Made by a program: the position numbers and the translations under genes. This document shows, in pieces, positions 1 through 12,102 of a stretch of 64,000 bases of DNA. Below the pieces are notes generated by a model. That model worked only from the letters and a program-made list of their open reading frames with translations, did no database searches and was not told the DNA's origin. This DNA is from Gammaproteobacteria bacterium (GTDB lineage: Bacteria > Pseudomonadota > Gammaproteobacteria > Chromatiales > Chromatiaceae): assembly GCA_015490795.1 (NCBI GenBank), contig WFXD01000020.1, forward strand, positions 17,237 through 81,236, written 5' to 3'. Position 1 is the stretch's first letter; each line of letters opens with the position of its first letter.

Positions 1-998
1 CCACGCCAGAGCGCCTGGAAAAACTCCAGGATCAGATCAACATCCTGGCCTCTGATCTGCTGGGGATGCGGCCCGACAAGGTGCTGCTGGCGCCACCCCA
101 TACCGTACTGAAGACCTCCAGTGGAAAGATCAGGCGCAGTGCCTGCAGAGAGCTGTATGAACAGGGCCGGATGGGGCAGACCCAACAGGCTGTCTGGTTA
201 CAGATTGCAAATGTCGCCCTGTCAGGCGTGGTGCCACAGCTGCGCAGATGTGGCCGGACACTGCAAGAGTGGCTGTATGCCGCCTATGCCTGGGGGCTGT
301 TTGGCTGCCTGGCCCCCATCATCTGGACATTGACCATCAGCCTGCCCCGGCTCTCCTGGCGCTGGCGGGTCATTCATGGCGGCGCCCGGCTACTGGCTTC
401 TCTGTCCGGCATAAAGATAGCCGTCTCCGGGTTGGAAAATCTTCCCCCGGGATCGAACTATATCCTGGTGGCCAACCATGCCAGCTACCTGGATGCCATC
501 ATCCTGGCTGCGACCATTCCTGAAGATTGCTGTTTTATCGTAAAGTCAGAGCTGCAATCCAACCCGATAGCCCGTCTCTTTTTACAGCGCATTAATGCTG
601 TATTCGTGGAGCGTTTCGATCAGCAACAGGGGCTGGCTGATACAGAGCAGCTGGAGAGACTGGCCCGCTCCAGCAGCCAGCCGTTTCTCTTCTTTCCAGA
701 GGGCACCTTTATTGATGCGCCGGGGCTGCTCCCTTTCCGCATGGGGGCATTTTCTATCGCAGCCAAGGTGGGGCTACCGGTTATACCGGTTGCCATCAAA
801 GGCAGTCGATCCCTGCTGCAAGGGGGCAGCTGGCGCCCCCGCCACGGGGCTGTAACCGTTACAGTGGGAGAGAGGATTGATCCGCCAGGCACCGGTTGGA
901 GGGCCGCCATTGCCTTGCGTGACCGTGCCAGAGAGATGATTCTCAAATATTGTGGTGAACCGGATAGTGGGTATACTGCGTTGCGGAAGCCAACCTGA
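1..998 (+). CDS. Acyl-AMP ligase / PlsC-type acyltransferase fusion, 3' part
   Basis: The reading frame is open from the first bases of the window, so the gene starts upstream. The first residues hold the end of an AMP-dependent synthetase: KTSSGKIRR (about residue 40) is the C-terminal A10 motif with its catalytic lysine. After a linker and a hydrophobic stretch comes a PlsC-family acyltransferase domain with the HX4D motif (NHASYLD) and the FFPEGTF motif that binds the phosphate of glycerol-phosphate acceptors. The product probably activates a fatty acid and transfers acyl groups to a lipid at the inner membrane. The order (ligase first, acyltransferase last) is the reverse of E. coli Aas. 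It precedes dnaA on the same strand, but a 405-bp gap separates them, so they are probably unrelated. Substrate unknown; the start is not visible. Confidence 0.85.
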   Translation, partial: TPERLEKLQDQINILASDLLGMRPDKVLLAPPHTVLKTSSGKIRRSACRELYEQGRMGQTQQAVWLQIANVALSGVVPQLRRCGRTLQEWLYAAYAWGLFGCLAPIIWTLTISLPRLSWRWRVIHGGARLLASLSGIKIAVSGLENLPPGSNYILVANHASYLDAIILAATIPEDCCFIVKSELQSNPIARLFLQRINAVFVERFDQQQGLADTEQLERLARSSSQPFLFFPEGTFIDAPGLLPFRMGAFSIAAKVGLPVIPVAIKGSRSLLQGGSWRPRHGAVTVTVGERIDPPGTGWRAAIALRDRAREMILKYCGEPDSGYTALRKPT

Positions 999-1144
999 AC
1001 CATCGGAAGCGGGACTTTGATCCCACCATATCTGCCGCTCCATGCAGCTCTTCCACACGGGGATGGTTTTGATCTCATTAATGCTGTGCAGTCCCGTGCA
1101 TATTTTTCTTTTAGACGGCCGATACGCTCTAATATTCTTTCATC

Positions 1145-1238
1145 GTGTAGTGAGTGAAAAAAATTAGTAGATTTAATGCATTAGACGTTGCACTTGTCTC
1201 TACTCCTTTGGAAACAAGCGCAACCGGTTTTTCCAGGA
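1145..1238 (+). repeat. Diverged half copy of the CTAGGA-type palindromic repeat
   Basis: The stretch resembles the right arm of the complete element at 17051-17227. TGCATTAGACGTT (1178-1190) is identical to a segment of that element, and the end reads CAACCGGTTTTTCCAGGA against CAACTGATTTTTCTAGGA in the intact copy. It is followed by TAA, as in the intact copy. The middle shares CACTTGT with the half copy at 50706-50780, which points to a longer sub-variant of the arm. No left arm is recognisable here. Confidence 0.5.
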
Positions 1239-1252
1239 TAAGGCCACTAGCC

Positions 1253-1261
1253 TGTGGATAA
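1253..1261 (-). promoter_or_regulatory. DnaA box upstream of dnaA
   Basis: TGTGGATAA is the exact reverse complement of the consensus DnaA box TTATCCACA. It lies about 145 bp before the dnaA start. It could serve dnaA autoregulation or belong to a bipartite origin flanking dnaA. Confidence 0.65.
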
Positions 1262-1403
1262 GCCCCATCAAGCAGAGTAGACTTAACCGCAATCAACGCA
1301 TGAATACCAACACCACAACAGCATCTAGCCAGCATACAGCACTCTTCCAGCCTACTGCTCGATAGATACTCTTAACTTTAAAATCTATTGGGGAGCATCC
1401 TCA

Positions 1404-2768
1404 TTGAATCTTTGGCAAAGGTGTATCGATCACCTTCAAGCAGAACTTCCTCCACAGCAGTTCAATACCTGGATCAGGCCTCTGCATGCCATCCAGGAAT
1501 CCAGCCGCATTCGTCTTTTGGCACCCAATAAATTTGTACTGGATTGGGTTAATAACCACTATATCGAGCTTATCAACTCCTTTTTCACCCATCTCGAAGA
1601 GGCGAGCAATCTGCTCGTCGTTCTAGAAATTGGCAGCAAGCCACGCAAACGGGAAGCCGGTGCAATCAATGGCCTTCAGCACGTCCAAAAAAGCCGCGCG
1701 CCTCAGCAGACCAAAAACAGCCAACAACCAGCTGAGACCTCCTTAGAGAGCAATATCAACCCGAATTTTACTGTCGATACCTTTGTCGAAGGTAAATCCA
1801 ACCAGCTGGCAAGGGCCGCCGCCATCCAGATTGGTGCCAACCCGGGTACTGCCTATAATCCACTCTTCATCTACGGTGGCGTTGGCCTGGGAAAAACCCA
1901 TCTGCTGCATGCTGTTGGCAATATCATCCTGAGTAACAACCCATCATCACGTGTGGTTTATCTGCACTCCGAGGCCTTTGTTGCCGAAATGGTAAAGGCA
2001 TTACAAAACAACACGATAGAAAACTTTAAAAAACGTTATCGATCCGTCAATGCGCTGCTTATTGATGATGTCCAGTTTTTTGCTGGCAAAGAGCGCTCAC
2101 AAGAGGAGTTTTTTCACACCTTCAATGCGCTCTTCGAATCACAGCAACAGATCATTCTAACCAGTGATCGTTTCCCAAAAGAGGTCACAGGGCTGGAAGA
2201 GCGACTAAAATCAAGATTTGGCTGGGGTTTGACAGTCGCTATCGAACCTCCTGACCTTGAGACACGGGTCGCTATTCTCAAACGGAAGGCTCAACAGCTG
2301 TTTAATGTAGACCTGCCCAACGAGGTCGCCTTCTTCATTGGTAAACGGGTGCGATCCAATATCCGGGAGCTTGAAGGCGCTCTGCGCAGGATTATTGCAA
2401 GCGCCCGTTTTACCGGCAGACCCATATCCCTCGATTTTGCCAAAGAGGCGCTAAAAGATCTGCTGGCGGCGCACGACAAGCAGGTCACGATTGAAAACAT
2501 TCAAAAAACCGTGGCTGAATACTTCAAGATACGTGTTAGCGACCTTCTATCCAGTAAGCGCAACCGCTCTATCGCCAGACCACGGCAAATCGCCATGTCA
2601 CTTGCAAAGGAGTTAACCAACCATAGCCTACCCGAGATTGGTAATGCCTTTGGTGGTAAGGACCATACGACAGTTTTATATGCGACACGAAAAATTGCGG
2701 CGCTGAAAGAGAGTGACACACGAATTGCTGAAGATTATGGAAACCTGTTAAGAACCCTTACAAATTGA
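1404..2768 (+). CDS. dnaA: Chromosomal replication initiator protein DnaA
   Basis: DnaA binds DnaA boxes, melts oriC and loads the DnaB helicase. The 454-residue product is close to the E. coli length (467). Domain I begins [10 protein letters not shown]. Domain III is the AAA+ ATPase with Walker A GVGLGKTH (about residue 158) and Walker [10 protein letters not shown]. Domain IV ends with the DNA-binding signature around [16 protein letters not shown]. The start is a TTG: GGGAG at 1391-1395 sits eight bases before it, no in-frame ATG lies nearby upstream, and domain I begins directly there. A rare start codon for an initiator protein fits its need for low, controlled synthesis. DnaA boxes flank the gene at 1253 and 2769-2822, consistent with autoregulation. 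Confidence 0.98.
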   Translation: MNLWQRCIDHLQAELPPQQFNTWIRPLHAIQESSRIRLLAPNKFVLDWVNNHYIELINSFFTHLEEASNLLVVLEIGSKPRKREAGAINGLQHVQKSRAPQQTKNSQQPAETSLESNINPNFTVDTFVEGKSNQLARAAAIQIGANPGTAYNPLFIYGGVGLGKTHLLHAVGNIILSNNPSSRVVYLHSEAFVAEMVKALQNNTIENFKKRYRSVNALLIDDVQFFAGKERSQEEFFHTFNALFESQQQIILTSDRFPKEVTGLEERLKSRFGWGLTVAIEPPDLETRVAILKRKAQQLFNVDLPNEVAFFIGKRVRSNIRELEGALRRIIASARFTGRPISLDFAKEALKDLLAAHDKQVTIENIQKTVAEYFKIRVSDLLSSKRNRSIARPRQIAMSLAKELTNHSLPEIGNAFGGKDHTTVLYATRKIAALKESDTRIAEDYGNLLRTLTN

Positions 2769-2994
2769 TGTGGATAGATCAGGGATAAATAAGCGGCAAA
2801 AAAGTTACAAATGTTATCCACAACCTGTATACAGTAAGATTACTGCGTTACATGCAGGTTAAACACAGCTGTTTTTCAATATAACTAATTGAAAACAAAA
2901 GATAAAAACATATTTATTAACAATTTATAGGCCCCTTAATAATAATAATAATATTGTTTTAAAATAATATTATTATTTATTAGAGAGCAATATC
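2769..2994. other. oriC: Probable replication origin (oriC) between dnaA and dnaN
   Basis: The gap holds a perfect DnaA box TTATCCACA at 2814-2822 and a one-mismatch box on the minus strand at 2769-2777 (TGTGGATAG). A strongly AT-rich stretch from about 2875 to 2990 follows, a good candidate DNA-unwinding element. Inside it is a run of AAT/TAA triplets and a perfect 13-bp inverted repeat, TAATAATAATATT / AATATTATTATTA, around 2943-2978. The triplet run is reminiscent of DnaA-trio elements, which is inference. Location next to dnaA, with parS sites and parAB nearby, supports oriC. The number of clear boxes is small, so further boxes upstream of dnaA may contribute. Confidence 0.7.
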
Positions 2995-4089
2995 ATGAAA
3001 ATAAAACTCCGTATCGATTGCTTGTTAAAACCACTTATACAGGTTGGAAGTGTTGTAGAGCGAAGGCAGACGCTCCCAATTCTCTCTAATGTACTTGTTA
3101 AGATAGCGAATAATGAGCTGGTCATTACCGCCACCGACCTGGAAGTGGAGTTAAGGGCAAAAACAGCGATTGAGTGTGATGTGGATCAAGAGTTCACCCT
3201 GCCAGCACGAAAGCTTATTGATATCTGCAAAGCACTGCCTGCTGATGCGGAACTACAAATTAATATAAATAACGAACGTGCAGCGCTGAACTCTGGACGC
3301 AGTCGATTCATACTGAGCACCTTGCCCGCGCAGGATTTCCCCGCCATTGAAGCTAATGTGAGCAGTGAGCAATTTTCAGTCCCTGGAAATATATTAAAAC
3401 GGCTTATTGAAAAAACCCAGTTTGCCATGGCACAGCAGGATGTTCGCTACTATCTAAATGGTATGCTGCTGGAGATAAAGGAGGAGAAGATACGTACTGT
3501 CGCAACAGATGGACATCGTCTCGCATTAAGTGAAGCTGATTTTGATAAGGCATTGGATCTAGATGTAATTTTGCCAAGAAAAGCGGTATTGGAACTGAGC
3601 AGGATACTGGTGGATTCGGATGAAAATGTACAGATTGAGATCAGCAGTAACCATGCAAAAATTACCGTAGGCAATATAAGTTTTACCACAAAACTAATTG
3701 ATGGAAAGTACCCTGATTACCGGGGGGTGTTGCCATGCAATACCGATAAAAAAATTGAAGCCGATCGGGAAGAGATGCGCCAGGCACTGCAACGTGCCTC
3801 TATCCTCTCTAACGAAAAATATCGTGGAATCCAATTTAAGGTCTCAAAAGACAGGTTGAAGCTTTTGGCGCACAATCCGGAACAGGAGGAGGCAGAAGAG
3901 GAGATTGGAGTCGAATACAGCGGTGATGACCTTACTATTGGCTTCAATGTTGGATATCTTATTGATGTCCTGTCTGTTATCTCTTCAGAAAAGGTTCATA
4001 TTGAATTAGGCGATGTGAGCAGCAGCTGCCTCATCTATGCCGCGGGCAACAATGAGAGTCGGTATGTTGTCATGCCTATGCGGCTGTAG
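2995..4089 (+). CDS. dnaN: DNA polymerase III sliding clamp, beta subunit
   Basis: The product forms the ring-shaped dimer that tethers DNA polymerase III to DNA and recruits other replication and repair proteins. At 364 residues it matches the E. coli clamp (366). Sequence landmarks include RRQTLPILSNVLV near the N-terminus, DGHRLALSEA near residue 175, and the C-terminal YVVMPMRL that forms part of the partner-binding pocket. The ATG is preceded by AGAGAG with suitable spacing. The gene lies downstream of the presumptive origin and 31 bp before recF, so it probably shares a transcript with recF and perhaps dnaA. Confidence 0.98.
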   Translation: MKIKLRIDCLLKPLIQVGSVVERRQTLPILSNVLVKIANNELVITATDLEVELRAKTAIECDVDQEFTLPARKLIDICKALPADAELQININNERAALNSGRSRFILSTLPAQDFPAIEANVSSEQFSVPGNILKRLIEKTQFAMAQQDVRYYLNGMLLEIKEEKIRTVATDGHRLALSEADFDKALDLDVILPRKAVLELSRILVDSDENVQIEISSNHAKITVGNISFTTKLIDGKYPDYRGVLPCNTDKKIEADREEMRQALQRASILSNEKYRGIQFKVSKDRLKLLAHNPEQEEAEEEIGVEYSGDDLTIGFNVGYLIDVLSVISSEKVHIELGDVSSSCLIYAAGNNESRYVVMPMRL

Positions 4090-4120
4090 TTTTGTAGTTG
4101 ATGAAGAGTAACAGGGAACT

Positions 4121-5191
4121 ATGCCCCTGAGTCTGCTGCGCATTCGTCACCTTAGAAATATCCAGAATATCGAGATTGAACCAGGCGCATCTCTGAACCT
4201 GCTCTGGGGTGGTAATGGGGCGGGTAAAACCTCTATTTTAGAGGCCATCTACCTGCTGGGCAGGGGGCGATCCTTTAGGGGTACAGAGATAGGCCCCTTG
4301 ATTACAACTGGTAAAGGCGAAACAGTTGTTTTCGGCAAACTGCTCGAGGAAGATAATAAAAGGGATATTATCGGGATCAGCAAACAGCTAAAAGGTACTA
4401 CTCAAATAAGGATAAATGGTACCGCTGTAAGCCGCCTCTCTACACTCGCACAAACCTTGCCACTGCAAGTGCTTACCCCGAAATCACATGAAATCCTTGA
4501 AAGGGGATCTGCATATCGAAGGCGATTTATTGATTGGGGTGTGTTTCACGTGGAACATAACATCATCAAACTGGCCAATAATTACGCTAAAGCATTAAAA
4601 CAGAGGAATGCAGCACTAAGGAGATCACCCCAAACCGCCTTTGCCTGGGATTCAATCCTGATTGAAAATGGCACACAGATTGAGGCCGTGAGAAGGCAAT
4701 ATCTAGAGAAGCTCATCCCCATCTTCAGTGATAAAACAGAAAAACTGATAGGCCGGAGTGATATCACAATCAACTATCGACGTGGCTGGTCTGAAAATGA
4801 GAGCTATGCAGAGAGTATAAAGCGCAGAGAGAGAGATGATCTCAATAGAGGATTTACCGGAACCGGACCCCACAGGGCAGATATAAGGGTTGAGATTGCA
4901 GGGCTGCCTGTAGAGAGGGTGGTATCACGGGGTGAGCAGAAACTTATTATTGCGGCACTCTATCTGGCGCAGGCAAAGATTGCATCAACCGAGAGCAGGG
5001 TAAAGCCGCTTATCCTGATTGATGATCTACCCGCAGAGTTGGATGAAGAGAAGCGAGCCGTTTTTCTAAATGAGCTGGTCTATCTTAATCTCCAGGTTTT
5101 TATTACAGGGATAGATAGAAACTCCTTTTCCGCTATAACGCCTTCGAGTGTGTTCCACGTGAAACATGGAGAGGTTTTTCGGGAAAATTAA
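4121..5191 (+). CDS. recF: DNA replication and repair protein RecF
   Basis: RecF is an SMC-like ATPase that helps load RecA at single-strand gaps through RecFOR. The 356-residue product (E. coli 357) has Walker A GNGAGKTS at residues 31-38, the ABC-type signature SRGEQKL near residue 269, and Walker B LILIDDL just after it. It follows dnaN by 31 bp. The gene is unusual in carrying two parS-type 16-mers within its coding sequence, at 4542-4557 and 5151-5166, so its DNA also has a chromosome-segregation role. Confidence 0.97.
   Translation: MPLSLLRIRHLRNIQNIEIEPGASLNLLWGGNGAGKTSILEAIYLLGRGRSFRGTEIGPLITTGKGETVVFGKLLEEDNKRDIIGISKQLKGTTQIRINGTAVSRLSTLAQTLPLQVLTPKSHEILERGSAYRRRFIDWGVFHVEHNIIKLANNYAKALKQRNAALRRSPQTAFAWDSILIENGTQIEAVRRQYLEKLIPIFSDKTEKLIGRSDITINYRRGWSENESYAESIKRRERDDLNRGFTGTGPHRADIRVEIAGLPVERVVSRGEQKLIIAALYLAQAKIASTESRVKPLILIDDLPAELDEEKRAVFLNELVYLNLQVFITGIDRNSFSAITPSSVFHVKHGEVFREN
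4542..4557. promoter_or_regulatory. parS: parS centromere-like site 1
   Basis: TGTTTCACGTGGAACA differs at one position from the bacterial parS consensus TGTTNCACGTGAAACA and is close to a perfect palindrome. It lies inside recF, about 12.8 kb from parA-parB, within the origin region where chromosomal parS sites cluster. ParB is expected to bind here. Confidence 0.85.
5151..5166. promoter_or_regulatory. parS: parS centromere-like site 2
   Basis: TGTTCCACGTGAAACA matches the consensus TGTTNCACGTGAAACA at every defined base. It sits in the last codons of recF, 609 bp after site 1. Two close matches to a 16-mer in one gene are very unlikely by chance. Confidence 0.92.
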
Positions 5192-5227
5192 CTTTACCTA
5201 CCCTAAGCGGTAGTGCTGCCAAGCATG

Positions 5228-8377
<3,150 letters not shown>

Positions 8378-8381
<4 letters not shown>

Positions 8382-8920
8382 TTGGTATTGGCCAGCAGCG
8401 CATCCACGGCAGCTGCAAGATCTGCATGAATAGGGATGTTGCCGGAATCTTTTATCCGGGAAGAGGTGGCCCTGCCATTGCCGGTAAGAACCAGCACGGG
8501 CTGTGCGCCTGTCGCCTGGGCGGCCTGGATATCCTTTAGACTGTCACCGATAAAAATGGCCTCTGAAAGATCGGCATCCAAACGGCTGGCTATCTCCAGC
8601 AGCAGGCCGGGTTTTGGCTTGCGGCAGTCACAGTTCTCATCGGGTCTGTGCGGGCAGAAGAAGAGCGCATCAATATGTCCGCCCAGCTTGGAGAGCGCAT
8701 CAAACATCTTTTGGTGTATGGCATTGAGCTGGTCGATATTGAATAGATTGCGCCCCAAACCGGATTGGTTGGTTGCGATTACCACGTGATAGCCCGCATG
8801 GTTCAGCCTGGCAATGGCCTCCAGGCTTCCAGGGATAGGGGACCACTCGTCAGGATGCTTGATATAGAGATCCGAGTCTCTGTTAATGACTCCATCGCGG
8901 TCAAGGATGATAAGTTTCAT
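8378..8920 (-). CDS. gmhB: D-glycero-D-manno-heptose 1,7-bisphosphate 7-phosphatase
   Basis: GmhB removes the 7-phosphate from heptose 1,7-bisphosphate on the way to ADP-heptose, the LPS inner-core sugar. The 180-residue product starts with the HAD nucleophile motif LDRDGVIN. It contains the Cys/His zinc loop CPHRPDENCDCRKPKPG and the motif III region IFIGDSLKDIQAA. It overlaps plsC by four bases and lies eight bases after glyS, so it is translated from the same message. Function follows from family motifs. Confidence 0.92.
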
Positions 8921-8928
8921 AAAGATAG

Positions 8929-11028
8929 TTAGTGAGCGCTTACACCTTGGTTCAGGCCAGCCTGTAGTCTTGAAAGATCAGCTACATTCAAAAACAGGGC
9001 CGAGAGCGATGAGAGGAGGGCCAGACGATTCCGGCGCAGACGCTCATCATCACACATCACCATTACATCATCAAAAAAGAGGTCTACCGGCTCGCGCAGG
9101 GTTGCAAGTTTCAGCAGCACCTCGGAGTAAAGACCCTCTGCAAGAAGCGGTTCAATAGCGGGTTCAAGCTTGGCAATCCGCTCAGCCAGTGCTTTCTCGG
9201 AGCGTTCCACCAGCAGATGAACATCGACCTGCGCAGGGAGCGTCTCATCGGTTTTGCGCAGGATATTGCAGATACGCTTGTTGGCGGCTGCAAGGGCTTC
9301 GGCCTCTGGCAGCTGGCGAAAGTGTGCAACGGCTCTGACACGCAGATCAAAATCAGCAGGCCGGGTCGGGCGGCGTGAGAGCACCGCCTCGATCAGATCG
9401 GCTGAAATACCCCGGTCTGCATAGTAGGCATTCAGCCGCTCCATCATGTAGTCGAAGAGCTCATTGGCGCTGTCGCGGGTATCCAGCTTGTCGGCCAGCC
9501 CCGCAGCGGCTGCCTGTAACAGCATCTCAAGATCCAGCGGCAGCGGGGTCTCGATGAGAATGCGCAGCACACCCAGTGCAGCGCGGCGCAGGCCAAATGG
9601 ATCCTTCTCGCCGGTTGGTCTCTGGCCGATGGCAAAGATGCCTGTCAGGGTATCGAGCCTGTCTGCAATGGCAATGGCGCGGCCACAATCGGTCTGTGGC
9701 AGCCTGTCACCCGCATGGCGTGGCAGATACTGCTCCTCAATCGCGGCGGCAATATCCCCCCCCTCCCCTGCGCGCTGTGCGTAGTGACGCCCCATTACAC
9801 CCTGAAGTGATGGGAACTCCCCCACCATGTTTGAGAGCAGGTCACACTTGGCAAGTTCAGCTGCACGGGCGACCTCTGCCGGGTCGAGATCAAGCTGTTC
9901 AGCAATCCGCTGCGCCAGCTGTGAGATACGCCGGGATTTGTCATACAGCGACCCCAGTGCTTTCTGAAAAACCACGCCCTGTAGCCGGGGTATCAGGGCA
10001 TCGAGCGGCTGTTTGAGATCCTGCTCCCAGAAAAAGACGGCATCGCTGAAGCGTGGGCGGATGACACGCTCGTTTCCGGCGCGAACCTGTGCCGGATCCT
10101 GGCTCTGGATATTGCTGATGGTGACAAAGCAGGGCTGTAGCCTGCCATTGCGATCCACCACAGGGAAGTACTTTTGATGCTCCTGCATCGCCTTTATCAA
10201 GGCCTCTGAAGGCACCTCCAGAAAGTGCTCATCGAAGGCCCCCATAATCGCGACGGGCCACTCGTTGAGTGCAGTCACCTCATCAAGCAGTGATGCATCG
10301 ATAGTGGCTGTCCCGCCTGCCTCAGAGGCAATCCGCTCCACCTCTGCCCGGATCTTCTCCCGGCGGGCATCCATGTCGGCAATCACATAACCTGGATCGA
10401 GCAGTGTTCCGGCATAGCTGGCCGGTGAGTCCAGCTCGATGGGGTCAGGGTGGTGAAAGCGGTGGCCACGGGTTGAGCGGCCTGCGGTCAGTCCCATGAT
10501 CTTGCAGTCGATGACATGGTCACCAAACAGCATCACAACCCAGTGAACGGGCCGGACAAACTCGGTATCACCCGCACCCCAGCGCATCTGTTTTGGAATC
10601 GGCAGCCGGGCAAGCGCCTGTGTAACCATTGCCGGAACAAGCGCCTCGGTCTGCTGGCCAGGCTGGTTTTGGCGGAAGAGCAGCCAGGCCCCCTTGGGGG
10701 TATCCACCTGCTCCAGCTCGGAGAGAGCCACACCGCAGGAGCGGGCAAACCCCTCCGCAGCCCTGGTGGCATTGCCCTCTTGATCGAAGGCGGCCTTCAG
10801 CGCAGGGCCCTTTCGTTCGATGGTACGGTCAGCCTGTGCCGTGTCGAGTTGGGTGAACAGCAGCGCCAGCCGGCGCGGCGTGGCAAAGCGCTGTACAGAC
10901 TCAAAACCAAGGCCAGCCTGGGTAATCTGGGATTCCACACCGGATTGAAAGGCAACGGAGAGACGGTCGAGCGCCTTGGGTGGCAGCTCTTCCGTGCCGA
11001 TCTCAATGAGCAGATCCTGCTTAGCCAT
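8929..11028 (-). CDS. glyS: Glycyl-tRNA synthetase beta subunit
   Basis: GlyS is the tRNA-recognising beta subunit of the alpha2-beta2 glycyl-tRNA synthetase. The 699-residue protein (E. coli 689) begins [15 protein letters not shown], a family hallmark. The frame is open 61 codons further upstream, but I chose the ATG at 11028: the hallmark begins four residues after it, a strong GGAGGTG lies just upstream, and the longer extension would run deep into glyQ. It overlaps the glyQ stop by eight bases, so the two subunits are translationally coupled. Confidence 0.97.
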   Translation of the reverse strand: MAKQDLLIEIGTEELPPKALDRLSVAFQSGVESQITQAGLGFESVQRFATPRRLALLFTQLDTAQADRTIERKGPALKAAFDQEGNATRAAEGFARSCGVALSELEQVDTPKGAWLLFRQNQPGQQTEALVPAMVTQALARLPIPKQMRWGAGDTEFVRPVHWVVMLFGDHVIDCKIMGLTAGRSTRGHRFHHPDPIELDSPASYAGTLLDPGYVIADMDARREKIRAEVERIASEAGGTATIDASLLDEVTALNEWPVAIMGAFDEHFLEVPSEALIKAMQEHQKYFPVVDRNGRLQPCFVTISNIQSQDPAQVRAGNERVIRPRFSDAVFFWEQDLKQPLDALIPRLQGVVFQKALGSLYDKSRRISQLAQRIAEQLDLDPAEVARAAELAKCDLLSNMVGEFPSLQGVMGRHYAQRAGEGGDIAAAIEEQYLPRHAGDRLPQTDCGRAIAIADRLDTLTGIFAIGQRPTGEKDPFGLRRAALGVLRILIETPLPLDLEMLLQAAAAGLADKLDTRDSANELFDYMMERLNAYYADRGISADLIEAVLSRRPTRPADFDLRVRAVAHFRQLPEAEALAAANKRICNILRKTDETLPAQVDVHLLVERSEKALAERIAKLEPAIEPLLAEGLYSEVLLKLATLREPVDLFFDDVMVMCDDERLRRNRLALLSSLSALFLNVADLSRLQAGLNQGVSAH

Positions 11029-11956
11029 TGGACACCTCCTGCTGGGCCAGCAGGGGGAAGCCAAGTGCCTCCCGGCGATCGTAATAGGCCTGGGCCACGG
11101 CGCGGGAGAGTGAGCGGACACGCAGGATAAACCGCTGCCGCTCAGTGACCGAGATGGCCTGCCGGGCATCCAGAAGATTGAAGGTGTGTGAGGCCTTGAG
11201 CATCTGCTCATAGGCGGGCAGCGGCAGGCCCAGCTCGATCAGCTTCTGGCTCTCGGACTCGCAGGTATCAAACCAGGAGAAGAGTGCGTCGATATTGGCA
11301 TGTTCAAAGTTATAGGCCGACTGCTCCACCTCGTTTTGATGGAAGACATCACCGTAGGTGACCGGGCCATCCGCACCGTGGGTCCAGAGCAGATCGTAGA
11401 CGCTCTCGACAGATTGCAGATACATGGCGATGCGCTCCAGCCCATAGGTGATCTCGCCTGTGACCGGGCGGCAATCCAGCCCGCCGACCTGCTGGAAATA
11501 GGTAAACTGCGTCACCTCCATGCCGTTGAGCCAGACCTCCCAGCCCAGCCCCCAGGCACCGAGGGTGGGTGACTCCCAGTTATCCTCAACAAAGCGGATG
11601 TCATGAACCAGCGGGTTGATGCCGAGCATCTTCAGCGAGTCGAGGTAGAGATCCTGAATATCCAGCGGCGAGGGCTTTAGAATGACCTGAAACTGATAGT
11701 AGTGCTGCAAGCGGTTGGGGTTTTTGCCATAGCGCCCATCGGTGGGGCGGCGCGAAGGCTGCACATAGGCGCAGCTCCACGGCTCTGGGCCAATCGAGCG
11801 CAGAAAGGTTGCGGAGTGGAAGGTGCCCGCTCCCATCTCCATATCGCAGGGCTGCAAGATAACGCAGCCCCGCTCTGCCCAAAACTGTTGCAGGGCAAAG
11901 ATCAGACCCTGAAAGGTGGAAACATCCGGCGGTGTAGCATCTGCTTGTCTGTTCAA
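11021..11956 (-). CDS. glyQ: Glycyl-tRNA synthetase alpha subunit
   Basis: GlyQ is the catalytic class II aminoacyl-tRNA synthetase subunit that forms glycyl-adenylate. The 311-residue product (E. coli 303) has [17 protein letters not shown] near the N-terminus, the [11 protein letters not shown] segment, a class II motif in [18 protein letters not shown], and FTYFQQVGG. It is the first gene of the minus-strand group glyQ-glyS-gmhB-plsC. It is divergent from the thiolation gene at 12103, leaving a 146-bp shared upstream region. Confidence 0.98.
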   Translation of the reverse strand: MNRQADATPPDVSTFQGLIFALQQFWAERGCVILQPCDMEMGAGTFHSATFLRSIGPEPWSCAYVQPSRRPTDGRYGKNPNRLQHYYQFQVILKPSPLDIQDLYLDSLKMLGINPLVHDIRFVEDNWESPTLGAWGLGWEVWLNGMEVTQFTYFQQVGGLDCRPVTGEITYGLERIAMYLQSVESVYDLLWTHGADGPVTYGDVFHQNEVEQSAYNFEHANIDALFSWFDTCESESQKLIELGLPLPAYEQMLKASHTFNLLDARQAISVTERQRFILRVRSLSRAVAQAYYDRREALGFPLLAQQEVSNG

Positions 11957-12102
11957 ATCGCGGCCTTTTTCCTGCTGATAAGCTAATCGGGCAAGTATAA
12001 CGTCATAAAGGGCATTGTTTGTAGCGCAAAGACAGCCCAGGGCGAAGTCCGTATAATTACCGGCTACATTTTGGCCACAGATCTATAGCAGATGTTTGCA
12101 CC

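Larger units (their letters stand above)
999..1403. other. Intergenic region upstream of dnaA
   Basis: This 405-bp stretch has no credible gene. It holds a diverged copy of the TCCTAG/CTAGGA repeat (about 1145-1238) and one perfect DnaA box on the minus strand (1253-1261). The dnaA leader follows. I see no convincing -35/-10 pair for dnaA; TTCCAG near 1347 followed by TACTCT is only a weak candidate. GGGAG at 1391-1395 is the dnaA ribosome binding site. Confidence 0.6.

Noticed and set aside
2938..2985. AAT/TAA triplet run as a microsatellite or CRISPR-like array
   Set aside because: It is short, lies in the origin region and forms a palindrome; no spacer-repeat pattern exists here or elsewhere in the window.
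8778..8793. CACGTG core within gmhB as a third parS site
   Set aside because: The flanking bases match the parS consensus at only a few positions, unlike the two sites in recF.
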